Positions 8,705-18,149 of a DNA stretch of 64,000 bases are shown here, one piece after another. The stretch covers positions 1 through 64,000 of the forward strand of contig CAKRES010000014.1 of assembly GCA_934317845.1 (NCBI GenBank), in the 5' to 3' direction. A program made the translations under genes and the position numbers. Source of the stretch: an uncultured Lachnospiraceae bacterium. GTDB taxonomy: Bacteria; Bacillota; Clostridia; Lachnospirales; Lachnospiraceae. Position 1 is the stretch's first letter. Every line of letters starts with the position of its first letter. The notes under the pieces were generated by a model. The model had not been told where the DNA came from and did not search any database. It saw nothing but the letters and a program-made list of their open reading frames with translations.

Positions 8705-9361
8705 ATGGGACAGAAAGTTAATCCTCACGGCCTTAGAGTCGGAGTTATCAAAGACTGGGATTCCAGATGGTATGCAGAAAAGGATTTTGCTGACAACCTT
8801 GTAGAAGATGATAAGATCAGAAAGTTCATCAAGAAGAACTTAAAGGAAGCTGGCATCTCCAAAACAGAGATCGAGCGTACTACAAATCGTGTAAAGGTTA
8901 TTGTATACACTGCAAAACCAGGTGCTGTAATTGGTAAGAACGGTGAGTCTATCAATAAGACCAGAGATGCTGTTCAGAAGCTTACAGACAAGAAGTTAAG
9001 CATTGAAGTAAAAGAGATCAAGAAGCCGGACTTAGATGCTCAGTTAGTAGCTGAGAACATCGCACAGCAGTTAGAGAACCGTGTTTCCTTCCGTCGTGCA
9101 ATGAAGATGGCTATGCGTAACACCATGCGTGAAGGCGCACAGGGAATCAAGACCTGCGCTTCCGGACGTTTAGGTGGAGCAGATATGGCTCGTACAGAGT
9201 TCTACAGCGAGGGTACAATTCCTCTGCAGACATTACGTGCTGATATTGATTATGGATTTGCTGAGGCAGATACCACATATGGTAAAGTTGGTGTGAAGAC
9301 CTGGATTTACCATGGCGAAGTACTTCCTACTAAAGGAAATAAGGAAGGGAGCGATAAATAA
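8705..9361 (+). CDS. rpsC: 30S ribosomal protein S3
   Basis: mRNA-entry-channel protein with helicase activity. It has 218 residues starting [20 protein letters not shown], an N-terminal KH type 2 domain with the VIGKNGESI GxxG loop, and the C-terminal S3 domain. Its TAA overlaps the rplP start by one base. Confidence 0.97.
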   Translation: MGQKVNPHGLRVGVIKDWDSRWYAEKDFADNLVEDDKIRKFIKKNLKEAGISKTEIERTTNRVKVIVYTAKPGAVIGKNGESINKTRDAVQKLTDKKLSIEVKEIKKPDLDAQLVAENIAQQLENRVSFRRAMKMAMRNTMREGAQGIKTCASGRLGGADMARTEFYSEGTIPLQTLRADIDYGFAEADTTYGKVGVKTWIYHGEVLPTKGNKEGSDK

Positions 9362-9798
9362 TGTTAATGCCAAAAAGAACAAAACATCGTAAACAGTTTC
9401 GTGGTTCTATGCGTGGTAAAGCAATGCGCGGTAACACTATTTCAAACGGTGAGTACGGTATCGTAGCAATGGAACCATGTTGGATTAAATCAAACCAGAT
9501 CGAGGCTGCCCGTGTTGCTATGACTCGTTATATCAAGCGTGGTGGTAAAGTTTGGATCAAGATTTTCCCAGATAAGCCAGTAACACATAGACCTCTTGGA
9601 ACTCGTATGGGTAAAGGTAAAGGTGCTGTTGAGTACTGGGTAGCAGTTGTAAAACCAGGCCGCGTTATGTTTGAGATTTCCGGAGTACCTGAGGAGACAG
9701 CAAAAGAAGCATTACGTTTAGCTACCCACAAGCTTCCTGTTAAGTGTAAGATCGTTTCCAAGGCAGATTTAGAAGGCGGTGAAAACAGTGAAAAGTAA
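9361..9798 (+). CDS. rplP: 50S ribosomal protein L16
   Basis: Binds near the A-site tRNA and organises the aminoacyl-tRNA path. It has 145 residues: [19 protein letters not shown] at the start and the [14 protein letters not shown] loop. The start at 9361 is favoured over the ATG at 9367 because GGAAGGGA lies about 10 bases upstream. Its end overlaps rpmC by 11 bases. Confidence 0.96.
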   Translation: MLMPKRTKHRKQFRGSMRGKAMRGNTISNGEYGIVAMEPCWIKSNQIEAARVAMTRYIKRGGKVWIKIFPDKPVTHRPLGTRMGKGKGAVEYWVAVVKPGRVMFEISGVPEETAKEALRLATHKLPVKCKIVSKADLEGGENSEK

Positions 9799-9997
9799 TA
9801 AATATATTGAGGAATTACAGGCAAAATCATCGGAAGAGTTACAGAACGACTTAGTAGCTGCTAAGAAAGAGCTGTTCAACTTAAGATTCCAGAATGCAAC
9901 GAATCAGTTAGACAATACTAGCAGAATTAAAGAAGTAAGACGTAATATTGCTAGAATTCAGACCATTATCACTGAAAAGGCAAATGCTGCTCAGTAA
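9788..9997 (+). CDS. rpmC: 50S ribosomal protein L29
   Basis: Small two-helix protein at the tunnel exit beside L23. It has 69 residues from the GTG at 9788, which is preceded by AGAAGGCGG at a spacing of eight; a GTG at 9779 would sit inside that site. The conserved core [14 protein letters not shown] is present. Confidence 0.93.
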   Translation: MKSNKYIEELQAKSSEELQNDLVAAKKELFNLRFQNATNQLDNTSRIKEVRRNIARIQTIITEKANAAQ

Positions 9998-10020
9998 TCT
10001 AGGAAGGAGGATTGCACAAG

Positions 10021-10278
10021 ATGGAAGAGAGAAATTTGAGAAAGACCCGTGTTGGTAAAGTAGTTAGTGACAAGATGGACAAGACAATCGTTGTTGCTAT
10101 TGAAGATAATGTAAAACATCCACTCTATGGCAAGATCGTTAAGAGAACTTACAAGTTAAAGGCTCATGACGAGGAGAACACCTGCAAGATCGGTGACCGC
10201 GTAAAGGTTATGGAGACCAGACCTTTATCTAAGGACAAGAGATGGAGACTCGTAGAAGTGATCGAGAGAGCAAAATAG
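10021..10278 (+). CDS. rpsQ: 30S ribosomal protein S17
   Basis: Primary 16S rRNA-binding protein with an OB fold. It has 85 residues including [19 protein letters not shown]. The ATG at 10021 follows GGAAGGAGGATTG; a TTG at 10012 in frame is too close to that site. Confidence 0.96.
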   Translation: MEERNLRKTRVGKVVSDKMDKTIVVAIEDNVKHPLYGKIVKRTYKLKAHDEENTCKIGDRVKVMETRPLSKDKRWRLVEVIERAK

Positions 10279-10314
10279 TTTTGATAAGAGTAATCATAGG
10301 AAGGAGAAACAGCC

Positions 10315-10683
10315 ATGGTTCAACAGGAATCTAGATTAAAAGTAGCTGATAATACCGGTGCAAAAGAATTGTTAGTCATCCGTGTATTAGGCGGTTCTAC
10401 TAGAAGATATGCCAACATTGGCGACACTATTGTTGCTACGGTTAAAGATGCAACACCAGGCGGTGTTGTAAAGAAGGGTGACGTTGTGAAAGCAGTTGTA
10501 GTACGTTCAAAGAAAGGTGCTCGTCGTAAAGACGGTTCTTACATCAAGTTTGATGAGAATGCAGCTGTAATCATCAAGGATGATCTGAATCCAAGAGGAA
10601 CCCGTATCTTTGGACCAGTAGCAAGAGAGTTAAGAGACAAGAAGTTTATGAAGATTATTTCATTAGCTCCAGAAGTATTATAA
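10315..10683 (+). CDS. rplN: 50S ribosomal protein L14
   Basis: Intersubunit-bridge protein. It has 122 residues, the standard length, with [14 protein letters not shown] at the start and [14 protein letters not shown] in the middle. GGAAGGAG is upstream. Confidence 0.97.
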   Translation: MVQQESRLKVADNTGAKELLVIRVLGGSTRRYANIGDTIVATVKDATPGGVVKKGDVVKAVVVRSKKGARRKDGSYIKFDENAAVIIKDDLNPRGTRIFGPVARELRDKKFMKIISLAPEVL

Positions 10684-10696
10684 GGAGGTGTCGACA

Positions 10697-11008
10697 GTGG
10701 CAACTAGTAAGATTAAAAAGGGCGACCTTGTTCAGGTAATCACCGGTAAAGACAAAGGAAAGTCTGGTAAGGTTATGTCCGTTGACTTAAAAAACCATAA
10801 AGTACTTGTTGAGGGCGTGAATATGGTAAAGAAACATGCAAAACCAAGCGCAGCAAATCAGCAGGGCGGCATTATTGATCAGGAAGCTCCTATCGATATG
10901 TCTAACGTAATGTACCTTCATAATAATGAGCCAACTCGTATCGGTTTCAAGACAGAAGGTTCAGAGAAAGTACGTTATGCCAAAAAAACCGGCGAAGTAA
11001 TTGACTAA
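10697..11008 (+). CDS. rplX: 50S ribosomal protein L24
   Basis: Assembly-initiator protein with a KOW motif ([18 protein letters not shown]). It has 103 residues from the GTG at 10697. TAAGGAGG at 10681-10688 gives a spacing of eight, so the GTG at 10688 inside that site is rejected. The rplN stop codon is part of the ribosome binding site region. Confidence 0.95.
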   Translation: MATSKIKKGDLVQVITGKDKGKSGKVMSVDLKNHKVLVEGVNMVKKHAKPSAANQQGGIIDQEAPIDMSNVMYLHNNEPTRIGFKTEGSEKVRYAKKTGEVID

Positions 11009-11030
11009 TTGAGAGAGGAGGCCAAGAACG

Positions 11031-11573
11031 TTGAGTAGTAGATTAAAAGAAACTTATAATAATGAAATCAAAGACGCAATGATGAAGAAGTTCGGTTACA
11101 AGAACATCATGCAGGTGCCAAAGCTTGACAAGATCGTGATCAACATGGGTGTTGGCGAGGCGAAAGAGAATGCGAAAGTATTAGATTCTGCAGTTAGCGA
11201 TTTAGAGATCATTGCAGGTCAGAAACCAGTTACAACTAAGGCAAAGAAATCCGTTGCAAACTTCAAACTCCGTGAGGGTCAGGCAATCGGCTGTAAAGTA
11301 ACTTTACGTGGCGACAAAATGTATGAGTTTGCAGATCGTTTAATCAATTTAGCATTACCTCGTGTACGTGACTTTAGAGGTGTGAACCCAAATGCTTTTG
11401 ATGGTAGAGGTAATTACGCGTTAGGTATCAAAGAGCAGTTGATCTTCCCTGAGATCGAATACGATAAGGTAGATAAGGTAAGAGGTATGGATATCATCTT
11501 CGTAACCACTGCAGAGACTGACGAAGAAGCTCGTGAATTATTGACATTATTCGGAATGCCATACAAGAAATAG
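11031..11573 (+). CDS. rplE: 50S ribosomal protein L5
   Basis: Central-protuberance protein that binds 5S rRNA. It has 180 residues. It probably uses a TTG start at 11031, preceded by GAGAGGAGG with a spacing of nine; no ATG is better placed. Conserved blocks [11 protein letters not shown] and [20 protein letters not shown] are present. Confidence 0.95.
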   Translation: MSSRLKETYNNEIKDAMMKKFGYKNIMQVPKLDKIVINMGVGEAKENAKVLDSAVSDLEIIAGQKPVTTKAKKSVANFKLREGQAIGCKVTLRGDKMYEFADRLINLALPRVRDFRGVNPNAFDGRGNYALGIKEQLIFPEIEYDKVDKVRGMDIIFVTTAETDEEARELLTLFGMPYKK

Positions 11574-11587
11574 TTAGGAGGGTTTTC

Positions 11588-11773
11588 ATGGCTAAGACAT
11601 CTATGAAAGTAAAGCAGCAGCGCAAGCAGAAATATTCCAGCAGAGAATATACCCGCTGCAGAATCTGTGGTCGTCCACACGCTTACTTGAGAAAATATGG
11701 AATCTGTAGAATTTGTTTCCGTGAATTAGCTTACAAGGGACAGATTCCTGGTGTGAAGAAAGCAAGCTGGTAG
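11588..11773 (+). CDS. rpsN: 30S ribosomal protein S14, zinc-binding type
   Basis: 30S head protein. This is the short zinc form, 61 residues, with the four ligands in [20 protein letters not shown] (two CxxC pairs) and the usual C-terminal KKASW. Many Firmicutes also keep a zinc-free paralogue elsewhere. Confidence 0.96.
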   Translation: MAKTSMKVKQQRKQKYSSREYTRCRICGRPHAYLRKYGICRICFRELAYKGQIPGVKKASW

Positions 11774-11798
11774 AATTTCTAAAAGGAGGACAAACAAA

Positions 11799-12200
11799 AT
11801 GACAATGAGTGATCCAATTGCAGATATGCTTACAAGAATCCGTAATGCAAACACTGCAAAACATGATACAGTTGATGTTCCTGCATCTAAGATGAAGATT
11901 TCTATTGCTGAGATTTTAAAGAACGAAGGTTTCATCAAGGATTTTGAATTAGTAGATGCTGGTAACTTCAAAGATATCCGTATTACTTTAAAGTACGGTG
12001 CTGACAAGAACGAGAAGATTATCACCGGTATCAAGAGAATCTCTAAGCCGGGTCTTCGTGTGTATGCAAATGCTGAGGATATGCCAAAGGTATTAGGCGG
12101 ACTTGGTATCGCAATCGTATCCACAAACAAAGGTGTGTTAACTGACAAAGAAGCACGTAAGCAGAATGTTGGTGGCGAAGTATTAGCATTTGTATGGTAG
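11799..12200 (+). CDS. rpsH: 30S ribosomal protein S8
   Basis: Primary 16S-binding protein, and in E. coli the translational repressor of the spc operon. It has 133 residues, from [18 protein letters not shown] to GEVLAFVW, the conserved end of the family. AAAAGGAGGAC precedes the start. Oddity: directly after the TAG at 12198-12200 the same frame stays open for another 30 codons, through a repeated element, to a TAG at 12291-12293. Normal termination gives a full-length S8. Confidence 0.96.
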   Translation: MTMSDPIADMLTRIRNANTAKHDTVDVPASKMKISIAEILKNEGFIKDFELVDAGNFKDIRITLKYGADKNEKIITGIKRISKPGLRVYANAEDMPKVLGGLGIAIVSTNKGVLTDKEARKQNVGGEVLAFVW

Positions 12201-12341
12201 GCAGAGAACTTAGCGAAAACGAGCCGACAGGCGAAGAGTGAGCTTAGTCGTAGCCATGTCGACGCCCTTAATGAGCACGAAGTGCGAATTTAGTAGTCGA
12301 TGAAGGCAGAGAACTTAGCGAAAACGAGCCGATAGGCGAAG
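12200..12341 (+). repeat. Direct repeat pair between rpsH and rplF
   Basis: A 37-base sequence beginning GGCAGAGAACTTAGCG occurs at 12200-12236 and again at 12305-12341 with a single mismatch (GCCGACAGG versus GCCGATAGG). The copies are 105 bases apart. The segment between them contains the AGTCG and GTCGA motifs and a short tail. The 207-base gap in which they sit is the longest within the spc part of the operon. No transposase or target-site duplication is visible, so this looks like a small intergenic repeat family member or a local duplication. Confidence 0.8.
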
Positions 12342-12407
12342 CTTGAAAAAAATCTGAAAACAGGGCATGAAGCACAGTAATGCCCCGATAATTTAAGGAG
12401 GTATATT

Positions 12408-12950
12408 ATGTCACGTATCGGAAGACTTCCAATCGACATCCCTGCAGGTGCAGAGGTTAAGGTTGAGGCAAATAACAAAGTGACTGTAAAGGGTCCAAAA
12501 GGAACTTTAGTAAAAGAGTTACCTGTAGAGATGGACATTAAAGTAGAGAACAATCAGGTGATTGTCAGCAGACCAAACGACTTAAAGAGAATGAAGTCAT
12601 TACATGGTCTGACCAGAACTTTGATCAATAACATGGTGATCGGTGTTACCGAAGGATACAAAAAGACTCTGGAGATCAACGGTGTTGGTTACAGAGGACA
12701 GAAACAGGGTAAGGTATTAAACTTATCTTTAGGTTATTCTCACCCGGTTGAGATGGAAGATCCAGAAGGCATCGAAGTTACTATGGATGGCCAGAACATT
12801 ATTATCGTAAGCGGTATTGACAAGGAAAAAGTAGGTCAGTACGCAGCAGAAATCCGTGAGAAGAGAAAACCAGAGCCTTACAAAGGTAAAGGTATCAAGT
12901 ATCAGGATGAGGTAATCCGTCGTAAAGTTGGTAAGACTGGTAAGAAATAA
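12408..12950 (+). CDS. rplF: 50S ribosomal protein L6
   Basis: Binds 23S rRNA near the sarcin-ricin loop. It has 180 residues with [17 protein letters not shown] at the start and the C-terminal [14 protein letters not shown] signature. TTAAGGAGG is upstream. The long gap before it carries the repeat pair described separately. Confidence 0.97.
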   Translation: MSRIGRLPIDIPAGAEVKVEANNKVTVKGPKGTLVKELPVEMDIKVENNQVIVSRPNDLKRMKSLHGLTRTLINNMVIGVTEGYKKTLEINGVGYRGQKQGKVLNLSLGYSHPVEMEDPEGIEVTMDGQNIIIVSGIDKEKVGQYAAEIREKRKPEPYKGKGIKYQDEVIRRKVGKTGKK

Positions 12951-12972
12951 TAGGTAAAGGAGTGAAACATAA

Positions 12973-13341
12973 ATGATTAGAAAAGAATCTAAAAAAGAAA
13001 TTCGTGCAAAAAAGCACATGCGTATTCGTAATCGTTTCAGTGGTACTGCTGAAAGACCACGTTTAGCTGTGTTCAGAAGTAATAATCATATGTACGCTCA
13101 GATTATCGACGATACAGTTGGTAATACTTTAGTTTCAGCTTCCACTTTACAGAAGGATGTAAAGGCTGAATTAGAGAAGACCAACAACGTTGATGCTGCA
13201 GCATACTTAGGTAAAGTAATTGCAGAGAAGGCAATGGCAAAAGGCATTAAGACAGTTGTATTTGATAGAGGCGGTTTTATTTACCAGGGTAAAGTAAAAG
13301 CGTTGGCAGAAGCAGCTCGTGAAGCTGGCTTAGAATTCTAG
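12973..13341 (+). CDS. rplR: 50S ribosomal protein L18
   Basis: 5S rRNA-binding protein of the central protuberance. It has 122 residues with [20 protein letters not shown] and the C-terminal [15 protein letters not shown] is upstream. Confidence 0.97.
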   Translation: MIRKESKKEIRAKKHMRIRNRFSGTAERPRLAVFRSNNHMYAQIIDDTVGNTLVSASTLQKDVKAELEKTNNVDAAAYLGKVIAEKAMAKGIKTVVFDRGGFIYQGKVKALAEAAREAGLEF

Positions 13342-13356
13342 TAAGGAGGAGAACAG

Positions 13357-13866
13357 ATGAAGCGTACAATGATTGATCCAAGTCAGTTAGAGTTGGAAGA
13401 TAACGTCGTAACGATCAAGCGTGTAACCAAGGTTGTTAAAGGTGGACGTAACATGAGATTTGCTGCATTGGTTGTAGTTGGCGACAAGAACGGACATGTA
13501 GGTGTTGGTCTTGGTAAGGCTGCTGAGGTTCCTGAAGCAATTCGTAAAGGCAAAGAAGACGCTATGAAGAAGTTAGTGGAAGTTCCTATGGATGAGAATA
13601 AGAGCGTACCACATGACTATACAGGTAAATTTGGAAGTGCTGCAGTATTATTAAAGGCATCTCCAGAGGGTACTGGTATCATCGCCGGTGGTCCTGCCCG
13701 TGCCGTATTAGAGTTAGCTGGATATAAGAATATCCGTACTAAGTCTTTAGGTTCTAACAATAAACAGAACGTAGTTCTGGCAACCATTGAAGGTTTAACA
13801 AACTTAAAGACTCCGGAGCAGGTTGCAAAACTTCGCGGTAAGTCTGTAAGCGAGATTTTAGGCTAG
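13357..13866 (+). CDS. rpsE: 30S ribosomal protein S5
   Basis: Translation-fidelity and mRNA-entry protein. It has 169 residues with [20 protein letters not shown] and the [18 protein letters not shown] segment. Its TAG stop is directly followed by GAGG, so the stop overlaps the ribosome binding site of rpmD. Confidence 0.97.
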   Translation: MKRTMIDPSQLELEDNVVTIKRVTKVVKGGRNMRFAALVVVGDKNGHVGVGLGKAAEVPEAIRKGKEDAMKKLVEVPMDENKSVPHDYTGKFGSAAVLLKASPEGTGIIAGGPARAVLELAGYKNIRTKSLGSNNKQNVVLATIEGLTNLKTPEQVAKLRGKSVSEILG

Positions 13867-13879
13867 GAGGTATTGAGTC

Positions 13880-14062
13880 ATGGCAGATAAGTTAAAGATC
13901 ACATTAGTGAAGTCTCCAATCGGTGCTGTTCCTAAGCATAGAAAAACGGTTGAAGCATTAGGACTGAGAAAGCTTAACAAATCCGTTGAAATGCCAAATA
14001 ATGCGGCAGTTCAGGGTATGGTAAAGCAGGTAAGTCACTTAGTAAAGGTTGAAGAGATCTAG
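13880..14062 (+). CDS. rpmD: 50S ribosomal protein L30
   Basis: Small 60-residue large-subunit protein with [20 protein letters not shown] and [14 protein letters not shown]. The ribosome binding site TAGGAGG is shared with the rpsE stop codon. Confidence 0.96.
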   Translation: MADKLKITLVKSPIGAVPKHRKTVEALGLRKLNKSVEMPNNAAVQGMVKQVSHLVKVEEI

Positions 14063-14085
14063 TTAAACTATAAGGAGGTGCGATA

Positions 14086-14523
14086 ATGGATTTATCAAGT
14101 TTAAAACCAGCAGAAGGTTCCGTTCAGGCTGATTTCAGAAGAGGACGTGGACATGGTTCAGGAAATGGTAAGACTGCAGGTAAAGGCCACAAGGGACAGA
14201 AAGCACGTTCCGGCCCTACAAGACCAGGCTTTGAGGGTGGTCAGATGCCATTATACAGACGAATTCCTAAGAGAGGTTTTACAAACCGCAACACAAAGGA
14301 TATCGTTGCAATCAATATTTCAAAATTAGAAGTATTTGAAAATGGTGCAGATGTAACAATCGAGACATTAAAGGAAGCCGGAATTGTAAAGCATGCAAGA
14401 GACGGCGTAAAAATCCTTGGAAATGGGGAGTTAACTAAGAAGCTTAACGTTTCTGCAAATGCATTTAGTGCATCTGCAAAAGAGAAGATTGAGGCTCTTG
14501 GTGGAAAAGCTGAGGTGATTTAA
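14086..14523 (+). CDS. rplO: 50S ribosomal protein L15
   Basis: Late-assembly 23S-binding protein. It has 145 residues, with a glycine/lysine-rich N-terminal half ([19 protein letters not shown]) and [16 protein letters not shown]. Its TAA overlaps the secY start by one base. Confidence 0.97.
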   Translation: MDLSSLKPAEGSVQADFRRGRGHGSGNGKTAGKGHKGQKARSGPTRPGFEGGQMPLYRRIPKRGFTNRNTKDIVAINISKLEVFENGADVTIETLKEAGIVKHARDGVKILGNGELTKKLNVSANAFSASAKEKIEALGGKAEVI

Positions 14524-15836
14524 TGTTAAAAACACTTCGTAATATTTGGAAAACAAAGACGTTACGAAATAAGTTTATTTACACATTTTTTGTACTCTTA
14601 GTAGTCTTAGTTGGATGCCAGTTGCCAATCCCGGGATTGGACAACGGCGCCATCAAAGATTATTTTAGTAACGCATTGGGCGATTCATTTAGTCTTATGA
14701 ACTCCTTCACTGGTGGTTCTTTCGAGAATATGTCCATTTTTGCGTTAAATGTAACGCCATACATCACAGCATCCATTATTATGCAGTTATTGACCATTGC
14801 TATTCCGGCACTGGAAGAAATGCATAAGGATGGAGAAGATGGACGTAAGAAGATGACACAGATTACCAGATATGTGACAGTTGCTTTAGGTATCTTAGAG
14901 GGTATTGGTATCACTGTTGGATTTGGTCGTCAGGGTTATGTGGATGAATACGATTTCTTCCATGCAGCACTTATGGTCATCGTATTAGCGGCAGGTGGCG
15001 TATTTGTAATGTGGCTCGGTGAGCAGATCACATCAAAAGGAATTGGAAACGGTATTTCTATTATCCTGTTGATCAACATCGTGTCAAGAATGCCAAATGA
15101 CTTCTACGCATTATACGAGAAGTTCATGAAAGATAAGGCGATTGGAAGTATGCTGATCTCCGGATGTATCATTTTAGTTGTAGTAGTTGGAACGACCGCA
15201 CTGGTTACTTTATTTACTGCAGCAGAGAGAAGAATTCCGGTACAGTATGCAAAGAAGATGGCAGGACGTAAGATGGTTGGCGGACAGCAGACCTTTATTC
15301 CAATTAAGGTAATTACCGCAAACGTTATCCCGGTCATCTTTGCATCATCCCTGTTGTCATTTCCACAGGTTATTTCCAACCTGTTCAGTGTCAATGAATC
15401 AGGTATATGGGGTAAGGTGCTTCGTGTGTTAAGTTCAGGAAGCTGGTGTGATCCGGCACATCCTGCCAGAAGCATTGGTATGTTAGTATATATTGCACTC
15501 ATTTTCTTGTTTGCATATTTCTATACATCCATTACCTTTAACCCACTTGAGATTGCAAATAACATGAAAAAGTCAGGTGGATTTATTCCGGGTATTCGTC
15601 CTGGTAAGCCAACCTCAGATTACTTTAATAATGTATTAAACAGCGTAATTTTTATTGGCGCAGTAGGACTTAGTATCGTGGCAGTGATTCCAATCTTCTT
15701 CTCAGGAGTATTTAAGGCAAACGTATCATTTGGTGGTACTTCCATCATCATCGTAGTTGGTGTAATCCTTGAGACCATCAAGCAGGTGGAATCCCAGATG
15801 TTAGTTCGTCATTACAAAGGTTTTTTAGATGACTAA
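14523..15836 (+). CDS. secY: Protein translocase subunit SecY
   Basis: Pore subunit of the SecYEG channel in the cytoplasmic membrane. It has 437 residues and ten membrane segments. Recognisable blocks are NKFIYTFFVLLVVLVGCQLP, the plug-adjacent region, NVTPYITASIIMQLLTIAIP, the AERRIPVQYAKKM cytoplasmic loop that contacts SecA and the ribosome, and the GFIPGIRPGKPTSDY loop before TM9. Translation is coupled to rplO through a TAATG overlap. Confidence 0.97.
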   Translation: MLKTLRNIWKTKTLRNKFIYTFFVLLVVLVGCQLPIPGLDNGAIKDYFSNALGDSFSLMNSFTGGSFENMSIFALNVTPYITASIIMQLLTIAIPALEEMHKDGEDGRKKMTQITRYVTVALGILEGIGITVGFGRQGYVDEYDFFHAALMVIVLAAGGVFVMWLGEQITSKGIGNGISIILLINIVSRMPNDFYALYEKFMKDKAIGSMLISGCIILVVVVGTTALVTLFTAAERRIPVQYAKKMAGRKMVGGQQTFIPIKVITANVIPVIFASSLLSFPQVISNLFSVNESGIWGKVLRVLSSGSWCDPAHPARSIGMLVYIALIFLFAYFYTSITFNPLEIANNMKKSGGFIPGIRPGKPTSDYFNNVLNSVIFIGAVGLSIVAVIPIFFSGVFKANVSFGGTSIIIVVGVILETIKQVESQMLVRHYKGFLDD

Positions 15837-15845
15837 ACAATAAAG

Positions 15846-15881
15846 ATAAGCTGTAGTATTATTGCAAATGCTACAGCTTAT
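15846..15881 (+). terminator. Hairpin between secY and adk (attenuator-like)
   Basis: ATAAGCTGTAG at 15846-15856 pairs perfectly with CTACAGCTTAT at 15871-15881, around a 14-base loop. The downstream tract ATTGTTCTATTT is only moderately T-rich, so it is more likely an attenuator or an RNA processing and stability element than a full terminator. Confidence 0.55.
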
Positions 15882-15912
15882 TGTTCTATTTATCGATATA
15901 GGAGGATCTCAT

Positions 15913-16557
15913 ATGAAGATTATTATGTTAGGAGCTCCTGGTGCAGGAAAAGGTACTCAGGCAAAAATGATCGCAGAGAAATACGCGATCCCTCACATTT
16001 CAACCGGCGATATTTTCCGTGCCAACATTAAAAATGGTACAGAGCTTGGAAAGAAAGCAAAAGAGTATATGGATCAGGGACTTTTAGTACCGGATGAGCT
16101 GACCTGTGATCTGGTTGTAGATCGTATTCAGCAGGATGACTGCAAAAAGGGATACATTTTAGATGGATTCCCAAGAACGATCCCACAGGCAGAAGCTTTG
16201 GATGCAGCACTTGAGAAATTAGGCGAGAGCATGGATTATGCGATCAACGTAGAAGTACCGGATGAGAATATCGTCAACCGTATGGGTGGACGTCGTGCAT
16301 GTACATCCTGTGGTGCAACTTATCATGTTGTATACAATGCACCAGCAAAGGAAAATGTATGTGATTCCTGTGGTGCGGAGTTAGTCCTTCGTGATGATGA
16401 TAAACCGGAAACCGTACAGAAGCGTTTAGGCGTTTATCATGACCAGACACAGCCATTGATCGACTTCTATACAAAGAAGGGAATCATTGCAGAAGTAGAT
16501 GGTACTATGGATATGAAGGATGTATTTGCAGCAATCTGTAAGATCATAGGTGAGTAA
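15913..16557 (+). CDS. adk: Adenylate kinase, zinc-binding LID type
   Basis: Cytosolic enzyme that converts ATP plus AMP to two ADP. It has 214 residues with P-loop GAPGAGKGTQ at residues 7-16, the DGFPRT motif, and a LID domain with two CxxC pairs (CTSCGATYH and CDSCGAEL) that bind structural zinc in Gram-positive enzymes. The start at 15913 follows ATAGGAGGATCTC. The stop is one base from map. Confidence 0.97.
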   Translation: MKIIMLGAPGAGKGTQAKMIAEKYAIPHISTGDIFRANIKNGTELGKKAKEYMDQGLLVPDELTCDLVVDRIQQDDCKKGYILDGFPRTIPQAEALDAALEKLGESMDYAINVEVPDENIVNRMGGRRACTSCGATYHVVYNAPAKENVCDSCGAELVLRDDDKPETVQKRLGVYHDQTQPLIDFYTKKGIIAEVDGTMDMKDVFAAICKIIGE

Positions 16558-16558
16558 A

Positions 16559-17338
16559 ATGGCAGTGACCATAAAGTCAGAACGAGAAATTGAGCTTATG
16601 CGGGAAGCAGGAAAAATTCTCTGCAAAACTCATCAGGAACTAAAAAAGATCATCAAACCGGGGATTACAACGCAGGAGATTGACCGAATCGGGGAAGAGA
16701 TCATAAGAAGCTATGATGCGATTCCTTCCTTTAAGAATTATGAGGGATATCCGGCATCTATCTGTGTATCTGTAGAAGATGAGGTGGTACATGGAATTCC
16801 GCATCCGAAGCATGTGCTGCGGGACGGCGATATTGTAAGCCTTGATGCAGGCGTGATCTACAAAGGGTATCATTCCGATGCAGCCAGAACGCATGCAGTA
16901 GGAGAGATCAGTGAAGAAAAACAACGATTGATCGATGTCACCCGGCAGAGTTTTTATGAAGGAATACGCTATGCGAAAGCGGGAAACCACATTAAAGATA
17001 TCGGAACTGCGATACAGACATATGTGGAGCTTAGAGGGTATTCAGTAGTGCGTGATCTGGTCGGGCACGGCATTGGAACGCATTTGCATGAAGCACCGGA
17101 GATTCCGAATTTTAAAACATTTAAAAGAGGGATCAAGCTGGTACCCGGAATGACGCTGGCGATCGAGCCAATGGTAAATTTAGGAAGCCCCGATGTGTGG
17201 TGGATGGAAGATGACTGGACAGTTGTGACGGCAGATGGGAAACCATCCGCACATTATGAGAATACAATACTCATTACAGAAGGAGAGCCTGAAATATTAT
17301 CCCTGCCAGAAGAGCTTAGGGAGCAGGAGGAAGCCTGA
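16559..17338 (+). CDS. map: Type I methionine aminopeptidase
   Basis: Removes the N-terminal methionine from nascent proteins. It has 259 residues and the pita-bread fold. The five metal ligands can be placed: D in SLDAGV, D in YHSDAARTHA, H in VGHGIGTHLHE, E in LAIEPMV and E in AHYENTI. The start is at 16559, one base after the adk stop. An AGGTGAG inside the adk end serves as the ribosome binding site. No separate KOW-domain gene lies between map and infA, unlike in Bacillus. Confidence 0.97.
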   Translation: MAVTIKSEREIELMREAGKILCKTHQELKKIIKPGITTQEIDRIGEEIIRSYDAIPSFKNYEGYPASICVSVEDEVVHGIPHPKHVLRDGDIVSLDAGVIYKGYHSDAARTHAVGEISEEKQRLIDVTRQSFYEGIRYAKAGNHIKDIGTAIQTYVELRGYSVVRDLVGHGIGTHLHEAPEIPNFKTFKRGIKLVPGMTLAIEPMVNLGSPDVWWMEDDWTVVTADGKPSAHYENTILITEGEPEILSLPEELREQEEA

Positions 17339-17382
17339 TCCGGCAAAACGTATAAGAACAAAAGTATTGGAGGTAAAAATAT

Positions 17383-17601
17383 ATGTCTAAAGCAGATGTA
17401 ATTGAAGTGGAAGGAAAAGTAATCGAGAAGTTACCAAATGCCATGTTTAAAGTGGAATTGGAGAATGGACATGTGGTACTGGGTATCATCAGTGGAAAAC
17501 TGAGAATGAACTACATCAAAATTTTACCGGGAGACATGGTAACACTGGAAATGTCACCATATGACTTGACCAAAGGCCGTATTGTATGGCGTGCTAAATA
17601 G
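17383..17601 (+). CDS. infA: Translation initiation factor IF-1
   Basis: Small OB-fold factor that binds the 30S A site. It has 72 residues starting [20 protein letters not shown] and containing [17 protein letters not shown], with VSGKMRMHYI-like residues at the expected position. TTGGAGGTAAA is upstream. It is followed by a terminator-like hairpin, so it may end one transcription unit. Confidence 0.97.
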   Translation: MSKADVIEVEGKVIEKLPNAMFKVELENGHVVLGIISGKLRMNYIKILPGDMVTLEMSPYDLTKGRIVWRAK

Positions 17602-17615
17602 AAACTATGATGATT

Positions 17616-17661
17616 ATGCCCAATAAATGAGCGTGATAGCAATGATTTGTTGGGCATTTTG
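17616..17661 (+). terminator. Hairpin-T terminator after infA
   Basis: ATGCCCAATAAAT at 17616-17628 pairs with ATTTGTTGGGCAT at 17645-17657, followed by TTTTG. It probably ends part of the superoperon transcripts before rpmJ. Confidence 0.7.
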
Positions 17662-17690
17662 TAAAAAGTTTTTGAATAAAAGAATTAGTC

Positions 17691-17719
17691 TTGTCTTTTT
17701 TTTGCCGGGATGATATAAT
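17691..17719 (+). promoter_or_regulatory. Sigma-A promoter of rpmJ-rpsM-rpsK-rpsD-rpoA-rplQ
   Basis: TTGTCT at 17691-17696 and a consensus TATAAT at 17714-17719 with a 17-base spacer. Together with the preceding hairpin this separates the alpha-operon part from the spc part. Confidence 0.8.
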
Positions 17720-17752
17720 TTTATTCGAACTTTTTTGAAAGGAGAGATAACT

Positions 17753-17866
17753 GTGAAGGTTAGAGCATCAGTAAAGCCTATCTGTGAGAAATGTAAAGTT
17801 ATCAAGAGAAAAGGCAGTATTCGCATTATTTGCGAGAATCCAAAGCACAAACAGAGACAGGGTTAA
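17753..17866 (+). CDS. rpmJ: 50S ribosomal protein L36, zinc-binding type
   Basis: The smallest ribosomal protein, 37 residues, starting with [21 protein letters not shown] and ending NPKHKQRQG. The zinc ligands are C11, C14, C27 and H32. GAAAGGAGAG lies upstream. The gene is shorter than usual ORF cut-offs but fits the family end to end. Confidence 0.96.
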   Translation: MKVRASVKPICEKCKVIKRKGSIRIICENPKHKQRQG

Positions 17867-18149
17867 TTACTTTCGGGGGAAAGTGATAAGACCTTGCTTT
17901 TGTGCGTCAAAAAGCATGTACCGAATTACCGAATAGGTACAAACTTTTTATTTATTTGTAAGCGGCTGTAGTGTGTAATGATACGAAACACCAGGGTGGG
18001 TTGTAATTACATCACTATTTTTATAAATGAATAACGTCATTAAGTTAGTAAAAATCGTAAGTAGTGAGACACGTATATCATTTCACCGTACTGCGGATAC
18101 GATGGATCGCGGCTTATCAGCAAAAAGAATAATTATGGAGGTGCTTCGA
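17867..18149 (+). promoter_or_regulatory. Long structured spacer between rpmJ and rpsM
   Basis: A gap of 283 bases inside an otherwise compact operon. Visible pairings are ACTTTC-GGGG-GAAAGT at about 17869-17884, TGTACC/GGTACA around 17919-17940, and TAGTG-TGTAAT near 17968-17980 with ATTACATCACTA near 18007-18019. An open frame from 18027 into rpsM lacks a ribosome binding site and looks non-coding. The position corresponds to the alpha-operon leader bound by S4 in E. coli, but no sequence match is claimed. Confidence 0.5.

Noticed and set aside
18027..18149. N-terminal extension of rpsM
   Set aside because: The S13 family begins at [10 protein letters not shown] at 18150, which has its own GGAGG; the upstream codons are not conserved-looking and have no ribosome binding site.
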